Both the position numbers and the translations under genes were made by a program. Of a stretch of 6,561 nucleotides of DNA, positions 1 through 5,854 are shown piece by piece. Origin of the DNA: Clostridia bacterium (GTDB taxonomy: Bacteria > Bacillota > Clostridia > Christensenellales > UBA1242); assembly GCA_016290255.1 (NCBI GenBank), contig JAEETG010000077.1, positions 1 to 6,561 on the forward strand, read 5' to 3'. The first letter of the stretch is position 1; each line of letters begins with the position of its first letter. A model generated the notes under the pieces. It did no database searches. It was not told where the DNA came from and worked only from the letters and a program-made list of their open reading frames with translations.

Positions 1-405
1 AGACTCATAGAAAAGTTCACTGACTGGAGCACGCCAGTCAATCACATAGAGTTTTTCGCTTGTGCTGATGCTCATGAGCCCAATATAAAGTTTTAGCGCC
101 TCATCATCGCCATCTGCCATAAAATCTATTCTTCCAAAATATGGTTTTTCACGAATGTCGCGAAGTCGGTTAACTTCCGCAACTTGCTCATCTGTGAAAT
201 CCAAAATTTCATTTAGTTTGTTGTAGTTGTCTGCGAACTCATATTGGTCATATTCTCTAAGGTCTCTTATGTATTGCTTTTTAAGTTCAAGTGCCCAATC
301 TTTTTGCTTTTCAATGTTTTCATTTAGCGCGTAAATTTTGGAGTCTATTGCCCCAATGGTTTCTGCTAAATATTCTTTTTCTTTGTTGAACTCAGCATCA
401 CTCAT
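1..405 (-). CDS. helD: HelD-like RNA polymerase-recycling helicase, N-terminal part (runs off window)
   Basis: This is the first 135 codons of a gene that continues beyond position 1. The ATG at 403-405 is preceded by AGGAGAAAAAGGT, a good ribosome binding site. Residues 1 to about 85 are charged and helical, matching the N-terminal coiled-coil arm of HelD. They are followed by PYFGRIDF (88-95) and YVIDWRAP (120-127), which match the conserved stretch just before the helicase motor in the HelD/UvrD-like superfamily 1 family. Known members bind RNA polymerase, insert arms into its channels, and use ATP to free stalled polymerase from nucleic acid. The Walker A motif and the rest of the motor lie outside the window, so whether the gene is intact cannot be judged. 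The gene has its own promoter upstream. The family call is confident; a different UvrD-like paralogue of HelD is the main alternative. Confidence 0.88.
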   Translation of the reverse strand, partial: MSDAEFNKEKEYLAETIGAIDSKIYALNENIEKQKDWALELKKQYIRDLREYDQYEFADNYNKLNEILDFTDEQVAEVNRLRDIREKPYFGRIDFMADGDDEALKLYIGLMSISTSEKLYVIDWRAPVSELFYES

Positions 406-444
406 ACCTTTTTCTCCTAACCCATTGCTTTATACAATTAATTC

Positions 445-453
445 ATTATAACA
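445..453 (-). promoter_or_regulatory. Extended -10 promoter for the helD-like gene
   Basis: Read on the minus strand, TGT lies at 451-453 and TATAAT at 445-450, giving an extended -10 element. No good -35 sits 16-18 nt upstream, which is common for extended -10 promoters. Transcription would start roughly 30 nt before the ATG. A second minus-strand TATAAT at 491-496 lies inside an AT-rich palindrome and has only a poor -35. Confidence 0.55.
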
Positions 454-483
454 TAATTTCAAAAATTTGTATAGTGCTGACAA

Positions 484-504
484 AAAATTTATTATATAAA
501 TTTT
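484..504. repeat. AT-only perfect palindrome upstream of the helD-like promoter
   Basis: A perfect 9-bp inverted repeat (AAAATTTAT / ATAAATTTT) has a 3-nt centre. It lies about 35 nt upstream of the proposed -10 of the helD-like gene. It has no T-tract or GC core, so it does not look like a terminator. It could be an UP-like element, a regulator site, or simply the result of AT-rich composition. Confidence 0.4.
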
Positions 505-530
505 GCGTATGGGTTTTTAAGGCAAAAAAC

Positions 531-557
531 AAAGAAGAGCGAAAATCGCTCTTCTTT
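531..557 (-). terminator. Rho-independent terminator after the lipoprotein gene (possibly bidirectional)
   Basis: A 12-bp perfect stem (531-542 with 546-557, core AAGAGCGA/TCGCTCTT) has a 3-nt loop. On the minus strand it is followed by CTTTGTTTTTT-like sequence, which suits termination of the lipoprotein transcript about 120 nt after its stop and insulates the helD-like gene. The plus-strand side is also T-rich. Confidence 0.8.
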
Positions 558-633
558 TCTTGCTTTTTATGCTCTTTTAAACAGTTTTTTCTAACATCGC
601 GTCAGGGAAGCTAATTTAAAAAACATAACAAGC

Positions 634-661
634 TTTGATTCTAAAATAAGTTAAAATCAAA
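634..661. other. AT-rich imperfect hairpin just after the lipoprotein gene
   Basis: TTTGATTCTAA (634-644) pairs with TTAAAATCAAA (651-661), with one mismatch and a 6-nt loop. It lies 18 nt beyond the lipoprotein stop codon on the transcript side. It has one G-C pair and no immediate T-run, so it may stabilise the 3' end rather than terminate transcription. Otherwise 558-679 holds nothing recognisable. Confidence 0.3.
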
Positions 662-679
662 ATTCACTACTTTTTGTGA

Positions 680-1468
680 TTATGCTCCAAGAAATGCCTC
701 AACTGCACTCTTGTATCCAGACAAATCTGGGAACGCAATATCTCCTGTGAATCCGCTCATTGTAACAGTTGCCTCAATTTCTTGAGTGCCTGTTGCTGAT
801 GGAGTTGTTCCTTTGTATGTCATCTTAAGAGCTGTTAGTTTGTTGTTAGCATCAAAATTTAGGTATGCTGTTGCCTCTGTGATTGTTGCTCCTTCATATG
901 AAAAACTTTCATTTTCTGGCAATGTGAATCTGTAGTTATTGCCTTGTTTTGCAATTTGCAATTGTGGAATGTTTTGAACTGCTTGCAAAACTGAAGCGGC
1001 GTCCATAAAGTCTGCACCATCAGATCCTTGATCCAATGCGTCTTCAAGAGGAAGTTCCATATAAACTTTGTATGTTTTGCCGTTGTATGGCATAGTCATG
1101 TAGAACTTTCCTTCTGTGTAGAACATATTTCCTTCAATCATCTTACCGCTGTCTGGATCTTTTGCTTTTGCTCTCATTGAAAATTCATTACCTTTCATGA
1201 TAACATTAGCATAAGAATCCTCACCATTTATTTTCATTTTCATGGTGATTCTGAAACCATCAGCATTGATTGCTGTTTGGCCAGCAACAACCTGTGCGAA
1301 CTCTTCTTGTGTTGCCGCTTCAGCATAAGCTCCACTTGTGTTACAACTTGCTTCTGTTTTTAACTGATTTGTTGCAGGATCGCCACAAGCTGTGAACACA
1401 AATAGTAGCGGAATCAAAAGAAGAAGCCACAAAGCATTAACCCACTTGAAACTCTTTGTTTGTTCCAT
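680..1468 (-). CDS. Secreted lipoprotein of unknown function, beta-rich (LolA/LppX-like appearance)
   Basis: The protein has 262 residues. The start at 1466-1468 is supported by GGGAGG about 8 nt upstream and by the signal peptide it creates: a lysine-containing N-region, a hydrophobic core at about 12-25, and the lipobox-like FTAC with the lipidated Cys at 28. This predicts export and anchoring on the outer face of the cytoplasmic membrane. The +2 residue is Gly. A short polar spacer (29-50) follows, then a helix-plus-beta body with alternating hydrophobic/polar strands, for example residues 72-100, 112-138 and 200-220. These are patterned like the LolA/LppX-type half-barrels of DUF6612-like lipoproteins, which hold lipidic ligands. 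That fold suggestion rests on pattern only. No catalytic motif is visible. The gene has its own promoter and terminator, so it is probably a single-gene unit. Confidence 0.85.
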   Translation of the reverse strand: MEQTKSFKWVNALWLLLLIPLLFVFTACGDPATNQLKTEASCNTSGAYAEAATQEEFAQVVAGQTAINADGFRITMKMKINGEDSYANVIMKGNEFSMRAKAKDPDSGKMIEGNMFYTEGKFYMTMPYNGKTYKVYMELPLEDALDQGSDGADFMDAASVLQAVQNIPQLQIAKQGNNYRFTLPENESFSYEGATITEATAYLNFDANNKLTALKMTYKGTTPSATGTQEIEATVTMSGFTGDIAFPDLSGYKSAVEAFLGA

Positions 1469-1499
1469 TTGTTATCCTCCCTTATTAGAATACATAAGT

Positions 1500-1529
1500 A
1501 TTGTAGCATTTTTAATAAAATTTGGTCAA
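1500..1529 (-). promoter_or_regulatory. Sigma-A type promoter of the lipoprotein gene
   Basis: Minus-strand TTGACC (1524-1529) and TACAAT (1500-1505) are separated by 18 nt. A TGC extension (TG at 1507-1508) lies just before the -10. The expected start point leaves a leader of about 25 nt carrying the GGGAGG ribosome binding site. Confidence 0.75.
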
Positions 1530-1559
1530 ACAAAAACTGCATTTTTTCAACAAAAAAAC

Positions 1560-1586
1560 AAAAAAGAGCACAATTTGCTCTTTTTT
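1560..1586 (-). terminator. Rho-independent terminator of the 799-codon gene
   Basis: An 11-bp perfect stem (AAAAAAGAGCA at 1560-1570 with 1576-1586) has a 5-nt loop and begins 11 nt after the TAA stop. On the minus strand it runs into TTTTTTGTTTTTTTG, a strong T-tract. The lipoprotein promoter lies immediately downstream, so the two genes are insulated from each other. Confidence 0.88.
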
Positions 1587-1596
1587 ATTTAACAAA

Positions 1597-3996
1597 TTAA
1601 ACAGTTGGGGCTGGACCAGCTTTAGATTTTTTCTTTTGTGCCGCTTCGTGTTCTGCAGCAACTCTTCCCATTTCTTCTACACTGAGTTCCTCATCTTTAT
1701 CTCTGCTTGGTTCGATTTCTTCAACATTTTTCATGTCTTCTGCATATTGGTCATCTTTTTCTTTCCAATCTTCATATTCAGCAACAGCAGTATCATATTC
1801 ATTAGCTCTTTCTTCCCAATCTGGGTGTGCTTTAGCTTCAGCATCAAATTTTGCTTTCTTTTCTTTATAGTCTTCCACTGCTGCGTCATATTCTTTCTTG
1901 CTGATTTCGTGCTTTTCCAATCTTTTCTTATATGCTTCTAATTCTGCTTTTTTATCTTTTATTTCTTGTTCTCTTTCCTTAAAGGCTTTATCTTTTTTAT
2001 CCCAGGCCTCTATCTCTTTTTCTCTATCTTTATACTCTTTATCTTGTTTATCCCAAGCATCAATCTCTTTTAGTCTAGCATCATAAGCTTTACCTTTTTC
2101 TACCCAAGCTTTGTGATCTTCATCGAATTTTTCCCTTGCCTCTTTCATGAAACCGTCTCTGTTCAAATTCCATAGCCCCATTAGATGATCAAATTGTCGT
2201 TGTCCTTCATCGCCAGGTGCAAAATCAGCCCTCTTTGGAGCTTTTGGATCAAACACTGGTTCCTTTCCAGCTTCTTCTAATTTTTCTGGTCTTGTGCCTT
2301 TTGGACCATCAATAGGCTCTGGTCTTGTGCCTTTTGGACCATCAATAGGCTCTGGAACAACTGGAGCTGTTTCTGTGAACTCACCTGGGTCAGGAATTGT
2401 GACTTCCATTGGTTCCTCTGGTCTTGCGTATCCATAAGCATCTTTAAATGATTTTGCAGGCTTTTTAGGTTCTTTTCCAACAATAAGTTCTTTGTTGTCT
2501 TTCATGAATTTTGCCAAACTTTCATCATATGAACCGCTTGCAATCATTTCGTCGATTGCTTCTTTGAGAATACCACTGTTGCCCTCCTCTCCAAACAATT
2601 GTTCCTTTGCTTCATCTTTTAAAGCATCTGAAGCTCCATCTGAGCCCAAAATGTCGATGAGCATTTTTGTTTCTGTTCTTGGAGGCAAACCTCTTTTTTC
2701 ATCAAATCCACAGTCTTCTATTAATTTTTCTTTGATTTCTTCCCATGAACCAAGTTTTGCATATGCATCTTTGTTCTTGGTCATAACATCTTCAATAATC
2801 TTTGTGTGAATTTCATCATATTCCCCAACAGTTCTTCCAAACTCTTTGTTAAAAAATCCAGTTTTTTCTCTACCGTTCATAATTTGCCTAAAGTTTTCAC
2901 CCTGTTGAAGATTTAAATTGAATTTGTCATTCAATCTCATTGCCTCAAGCATGCGCGAAGCAACCCTTGCGTTTGCTGTTTCACGAAGAGAACCAAAATG
3001 TGTAAGTTCCAACTCACGTGCTTTTGAAAATCTGTCGGTAATTCCATGATCATCAAGCCAATCTGCGATTACGCCACCTTTTTCCAGTTTTGCCCATCTT
3101 TTGTTAAACTTTGCTGCAAACTTTTGGTCAATCGCAAGCCCTTTTTCCATTTCTTTTGCAAGAGCTTGTTCTGCTCTTCTAATAAAAAATTTGCTTGGAT
3201 ATTTTGCATTTCTCAGTCTCGTTAATTTATCTTCAAGTCGTGTCAAATTTGTCACATGCTTGTCATGTGCAATGTTATATTTTAAGTTTAATGTTTCTGG
3301 TTCTCTTGCTGTTAGAGCTTCATGAGTAGCCCAACCACCAGCGGCACCAGCAGCAGTAACAACTGAAACACCAGTAACTCCCAAAGTTGTCACAACTCCC
3401 GCAGCGCTTGCTCCAAGGCCAGCGATTGCCCCACCAACTCCAACAAGAGCAGGTATTGCCACACCACCAGAAACGGCAGCAACGGCTAGCGCTCCTCCAA
3501 CAAGTGCAAGGCTAACAAGACGGCTCCTTTTTGTTTTTGCACTCAAAGCCTGCCTTGACTCCTTTTCGTGTTCGGCAGCATATGATGCATCATATTTCTC
3601 GTTCATCTCATCTAATGTGATTAACTCAGCGCCATCATCAACCAAAGCTTTCTCACGATTATATTTATCCTCCATTCTCTTAATCTTTTTAATTGTTTCA
3701 ACATCATAAGTTCTTCCACCCGAACTTAAAAATATTTCTTTTCCACTTGCATCTTTTCCCAAAGAAATTAAATTGGAATATTTCAATCCAATTTTGCCTG
3801 GATTTTTGTTTAATTCCACCATAATCTTTTCAAGAGCGCCTTCACTAAGTTCACCCCCTGCAACATTATCTCTCACAAAATCAAGAATGTTCTGCCTTGC
3901 CTCTAGTGCAGCATCTTTATCAAGAGGTGTTTTGTTCATTGCTGTTGTGTAAGCCCTTTTTAACTTTGTTAAATTGTTCTCAATTGCTGTTGCCAT
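1597..3996 (-). CDS. Large unrecognised protein: Gly-rich hydrophobic patch, Pro-rich linker, charged repeat tail
   Basis: I do not recognise this 799-residue protein. The start is supported by AAAGGAG about 9-10 nt before the ATG and by a promoter upstream. There is no signal peptide. Residues 1-150 are charged and helical. A basic stretch (KTKRSR, 154-159) leads into a long Gly/Ala/Val-rich hydrophobic stretch (about 160-222) with repeated small-residue spacing, resembling glycine zippers. It could form a transmembrane hairpin or a self-associating patch. Residues 230-505 are charged and probably helical. Residues 508-595 form a Pro/Lys/Glu-rich linker containing PEPIDGPKGTR twice in tandem. 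Residues 600-790 are very rich in Lys, Glu and Asp and are predicted coiled coil or single helix, with a 17-residue repeat (644-677) and EYDAAVEDY/EYDTAVAEY (702-710, 733-741). This layout suggests a structural, scaffold or membrane-bound protein. No enzyme motif is visible. It stands alone between its own promoter and terminator. Confidence 0.85.
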   Translation of the reverse strand: MATAIENNLTKLKRAYTTAMNKTPLDKDAALEARQNILDFVRDNVAGGELSEGALEKIMVELNKNPGKIGLKYSNLISLGKDASGKEIFLSSGGRTYDVETIKKIKRMEDKYNREKALVDDGAELITLDEMNEKYDASYAAEHEKESRQALSAKTKRSRLVSLALVGGALAVAAVSGGVAIPALVGVGGAIAGLGASAAGVVTTLGVTGVSVVTAAGAAGGWATHEALTAREPETLNLKYNIAHDKHVTNLTRLEDKLTRLRNAKYPSKFFIRRAEQALAKEMEKGLAIDQKFAAKFNKRWAKLEKGGVIADWLDDHGITDRFSKARELELTHFGSLRETANARVASRMLEAMRLNDKFNLNLQQGENFRQIMNGREKTGFFNKEFGRTVGEYDEIHTKIIEDVMTKNKDAYAKLGSWEEIKEKLIEDCGFDEKRGLPPRTETKMLIDILGSDGASDALKDEAKEQLFGEEGNSGILKEAIDEMIASGSYDESLAKFMKDNKELIVGKEPKKPAKSFKDAYGYARPEEPMEVTIPDPGEFTETAPVVPEPIDGPKGTRPEPIDGPKGTRPEKLEEAGKEPVFDPKAPKRADFAPGDEGQRQFDHLMGLWNLNRDGFMKEAREKFDEDHKAWVEKGKAYDARLKEIDAWDKQDKEYKDREKEIEAWDKKDKAFKEREQEIKDKKAELEAYKKRLEKHEISKKEYDAAVEDYKEKKAKFDAEAKAHPDWEERANEYDTAVAEYEDWKEKDDQYAEDMKNVEEIEPSRDKDEELSVEEMGRVAAEHEAAQKKKSKAGPAPTV
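1966..2067 (-). repeat. Two diverged 51-nt (17-residue) tandem units in the 799-codon gene
   Basis: The unit at 2017-2067 encodes a 17-residue segment beginning EIDAWDKQDKEYK, and the unit at 1966-2016 one beginning EIEAWDKKDKAFK. They match at 41 of 51 bases. The duplication is older than the nearby 33-nt one and lengthens the charged helical tail while keeping the acid/base pattern. Confidence 0.75.
2285..2355 (-). repeat. Exact 33-nt tandem duplication in the Pro-rich linker
   Basis: Two identical 33-nt copies (2285-2317 and 2318-2350) plus 5 further bases repeat perfectly. They encode 11 residues, PEPIDGPKGTR, twice (548-569). The unit is a multiple of three and keeps the frame. The lack of any silent difference points to recent duplication or ongoing copy-number slippage. 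Confidence 0.92.
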
Positions 3997-4032
3997 AAAT
4001 TTTTTCTCCTTTAAAACATATTGTTTGCCCTT

Positions 4033-4061
4033 ATTTTATCATTAATTCAAGTTTTTGGCAA
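4033..4061 (-). promoter_or_regulatory. Promoter of the 799-codon gene
   Basis: Minus-strand TTGCCA (4056-4061) and TAAAAT (4033-4038) are separated by 17 nt, with a TGA extension just before the -10 (TG at 4040-4041). The leader to the ATG is about 30 nt and holds AAAGGAG. It is divergent from the ychF promoter. Confidence 0.7.
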
Positions 4062-4098
4062 ACAAAAATGAGTATTTTCCTGTTTTATGCACTGTTTT

Positions 4099-4123
4099 GA
4101 ACAAAAAAATGGTGTTTTTGTTC
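4099..4123. repeat. Inverted repeat between the two divergent promoters
   Basis: GAACAAAAA (4099-4107) and TTTTTGTTC (4115-4123) form a perfect 9-bp inverted repeat with a 7-nt centre. It ends 8 nt upstream of the ychF -35 and lies behind the opposite promoter. Three copies of CTGTTTT (4080, 4092, 4123) surround it. It could be an operator, but base composition alone could also produce it. Confidence 0.4.
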
Positions 4124-4131
4124 TGTTTTGC

Positions 4132-4160
4132 TAGACAAAAACCAGATTTCATCTTATAAT
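4132..4160 (+). promoter_or_regulatory. Sigma-A type promoter of ychF
   Basis: TAGACA (4132-4137), one mismatch from TTGACA, and a perfect TATAAT (4155-4160) are separated by 17 nt. Transcription should begin near 4167, leaving a leader of about 27 nt. This places any in-frame start before about 4167 outside the transcript. Confidence 0.78.
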
Positions 4161-4181
4161 TTATCTATAACACCAAAAAAT

Positions 4182-4186
4182 GAGGA
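4182..4186 (+). promoter_or_regulatory. ychF: Ribosome binding site that fixes the ychF start
   Basis: GAGGA lies 7 nt before the ATG at 4194. It supports that start over an in-frame TTG at 4128, which falls just before the promoter -35 and has no such site. Confidence 0.8.
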
Positions 4187-4193
4187 CAAAAAA

Positions 4194-5288
4194 ATGAAAC
4201 TAGGAGTTGTTGGCTTACCAAATGTTGGAAAAAGCACACTATTTAACGCATTAACAAAAGCAGGAGCACAAAGTGCAAACTATCCATTTTGCACAATTGA
4301 GCCAAATGTTGGAATGGTTGCCGTTCCTGACGAAAGGCTCACGAAACTTGCAGAAATGTATCACACTCAAAAAATAACACCTGCAACAATTGAGTTTGTT
4401 GACATTGCTGGGCTTGTGAAAGGTGCAAGCAAAGGTGAAGGGCTTGGAAACAAGTTTTTAAGTCACATTCGCGAGGTTGATGCAATTGTGCATGTTGTGC
4501 GCTGCTTTGAAAATTCAAACATTATTCATGTTGAAGGCAGCATAAACCCAAAAAGAGATATTGAAACAATCAACCTAGAACTAATCTTTGCAGACCTTGA
4601 AACACTTGAAAAGAAAATTTTGAAAGCAGAAAAACTTGCACGCTCTGGCGACAAGAACGCAAAACACGAACTTGAGATTTTGGAGCAAATTAAAACTCAT
4701 CTTCTCAGCAACAAGCCTGCAAGAACACTTCCATTAGATGATGACGACAAGCCAATTTTGCGTGACTGCTTTTTGCTCACTGCAAAACCTGTTATTTATG
4801 TTTGCAACATAAGCCCAGAACAGATTGAAACAGTTTCAACAGACAAAAATGTTTTAGATGTTCAGGAAATTGCAACCCAAGAAAAGGCTTCTGTTCTTTG
4901 CTTGAGCGCACAAATTGAAGAAGAACTTTCAAACCTTGAGGGTGAAGAACTTGAAGAGTTTTTGAAAGAGTTTCACCTAAAAGAGTTAAGTTTGCCAAAA
5001 CTAATTCGAGAAAGTTATTCCCTTTTGGGGCTAATGAGTTTTTTAACTGCTGGCGAAAAAGAAGTTCGTGCTTGGACAATCAAGAAAGGCACAAAAGCGC
5101 CACAGGCAGCGGGAGTTATTCACACCGATTTTGAAAAAGGTTTCATCAAAGCCGAAGTTGTGAAATATGAAGATTTGATTGCGGCACAAAACTATAACAT
5201 TGCAAAAGAAAACGGAAAAGTTAGGCTTGAAGGCAAAGACTATGTTGTTGAAGACGGCGATGTTATGCTGTTTAAGTTTAATGTGTGA
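4194..5288 (+). CDS. ychF: Ribosome-associated ATPase YchF (OLA1/Obg family)
   Basis: The protein has 364 residues, the usual YchF length. The P-loop is GLPNVGKST (7-15). The G3 motif is DIAGL (70-74), with the hydrophobic Leu in place of catalytic Gln that is typical of this family. A helical insertion spans about 120-200. The C-terminal TGS-type domain (about 280-364) contains TAGEKEVRAW and AAGVIHTDFEKGF. Known members prefer ATP over GTP, bind the ribosome, and affect translation initiation and stress responses in the cytoplasm. The nucleotide-specificity motif, normally NxxE in YchF, reads NISPE here (205-209), with Pro in the Glu position and Glu one residue later. The start at 4194 is chosen because it gives the canonical MKLGVVGLPNVGKS beginning and has a ribosome binding site. 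A small gene follows 8 nt after the stop. Confidence 0.97.
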   Translation: MKLGVVGLPNVGKSTLFNALTKAGAQSANYPFCTIEPNVGMVAVPDERLTKLAEMYHTQKITPATIEFVDIAGLVKGASKGEGLGNKFLSHIREVDAIVHVVRCFENSNIIHVEGSINPKRDIETINLELIFADLETLEKKILKAEKLARSGDKNAKHELEILEQIKTHLLSNKPARTLPLDDDDKPILRDCFLLTAKPVIYVCNISPEQIETVSTDKNVLDVQEIATQEKASVLCLSAQIEEELSNLEGEELEEFLKEFHLKELSLPKLIRESYSLLGLMSFLTAGEKEVRAWTIKKGTKAPQAAGVIHTDFEKGFIKAEVVKYEDLIAAQNYNIAKENGKVRLEGKDYVVEDGDVMLFKFNV

Positions 5289-5292
5289 GGTG
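5287..5292 (+). promoter_or_regulatory. Ribosome binding site overlapping the ychF stop codon
   Basis: GAGGTG begins inside the TGA stop of ychF (5286-5288) and lies 4 nt before the next ATG (5297). Ribosomes ending ychF would stand on this site, so the next gene is probably translationally coupled to it. Confidence 0.7.
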
Positions 5293-5296
5293 AATT

Positions 5297-5776
5297 ATGG
5301 AAGACGTAAATGAAATTGAAAACAAAACTTTGCAAACACTTTTGCAACCTTTTTTTATTGTGAAAAATTATTTTAATGAAGTTTTGGCATCAAAAGAAAA
5401 ACCACTGGGAGAAAAGTTGCAAACAAAAGTTAGAGAAAAATTGCACCCTATTTTGTCTCCCCTTTCAAGTTGGGTTGCCGACAATGTTTTGAAACACTTT
5501 GAAAGCAAAGAAAAAGCCGACACAAAAGCAATTGTGGAACAAAATGAAAAAGGAACAACTCACTTTTTGGAACAAGCAAAAACATATGTTGGTTCACTAT
5601 ACCAAAACCTAAAAGGTCACATAAAGAAAACTAATCCAGAAAAAGTTCCAAGAGTGAAACCAACTGTTTTGTGTGGCATCAACAGCATCTTAGACCGTGG
5701 AGTTGAGGCAACAAAAAAATTGTTTAACACACAAAACAAATCAAAATCAGCAAAGGCAGAAGCAAGGGTAATATAA
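5297..5776 (+). CDS. Small helical protein of unknown function, co-transcribed with ychF
   Basis: I do not recognise this 159-residue protein. It has no signal peptide and no full transmembrane segment. It looks mostly helical and amphipathic. Residues 10-31 carry a hydrophobic/aromatic face (LLQPFFIVKNYF), and 38-68 alternate Lys/Glu with Leu, Val and Trp, as in membrane-surface or lipid-droplet-binding helices. Residues 75-112 are again Lys/Glu-rich. A Cys/Gly patch (126-128) precedes a basic C-terminal tail ending at 159. The start is fixed by a ribosome binding site overlapping the ychF stop, and no promoter is seen between the genes, so it should be made together with YchF. A phasin-like or membrane-surface role is only a guess from the helix pattern. 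No hairpin terminator follows, so read-through into the next gene is possible. Confidence 0.8.
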   Translation: MEDVNEIENKTLQTLLQPFFIVKNYFNEVLASKEKPLGEKLQTKVREKLHPILSPLSSWVADNVLKHFESKEKADTKAIVEQNEKGTTHFLEQAKTYVGSLYQNLKGHIKKTNPEKVPRVKPTVLCGINSILDRGVEATKKLFNTQNKSKSAKAEARVI

Positions 5777-5792
5777 AATTGTGCTCATTTAG

Positions 5793-5821
5793 TTGAAAAA
5801 AATTTAATTATTTAATATAAT
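5793..5821 (+). promoter_or_regulatory. Near-consensus promoter of the membrane-anchored Lys-rich gene
   Basis: TTGAAA (5793-5798) and a perfect TATAAT (5816-5821) are separated by 17 nt. The predicted start near 5828 leaves a leader of about 27 nt carrying GGAGG. This makes the next gene independently expressed, even if some ychF transcripts read through. Confidence 0.82.
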
Positions 5822-5854
5822 GCAATTAGTAAACATAAAATTGGAGGAAAATTT

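Noticed and set aside
1522..1941. Open frame on the plus strand, 139 codons, rich in Phe/Ser/Ile
   Set aside because: It lies opposite the Lys/Glu-rich end of the 799-codon gene and across its terminator. Its composition is the mirror of GAA/AAA codons, and it has no ribosome binding site.
2285..2355. 33-nt repeats considered as a short CRISPR-like array
   Set aside because: The copies are directly adjacent with no spacers, keep the reading frame, and sit inside a coding gene.
2492..2809. Open frame on the plus strand, 105 codons
   Set aside because: It is antisense to the well-supported 799-codon gene, has no ribosome binding site or promoter, and has shadow-like composition.
3328..3519. 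Gly/Ala-rich hydrophobic stretch considered as a signal peptide from an internal start
   Set aside because: It is three times longer than a signal peptide core, has no ribosome binding site or start just before it, and the frame continues unbroken from residue 1.
1597..3996. Phage tail tape-measure protein, suggested by length, helices and a central hydrophobic patch
   Set aside because: No phage gene lies nearby. The neighbours are a lipoprotein gene and ychF, and the gene has its own promoter and terminator.
4128..4193. Longer ychF starting at an in-frame TTG, adding 22 residues
   Set aside because: The TTG lies just upstream of the promoter -35 and outside the expected transcript. The ATG at 4194 has a ribosome binding site and gives the family's normal N-terminus.
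4792..5079. Open frame on the minus strand inside ychF
   Set aside because: It is antisense to a highly conserved gene and lacks a ribosome binding site.
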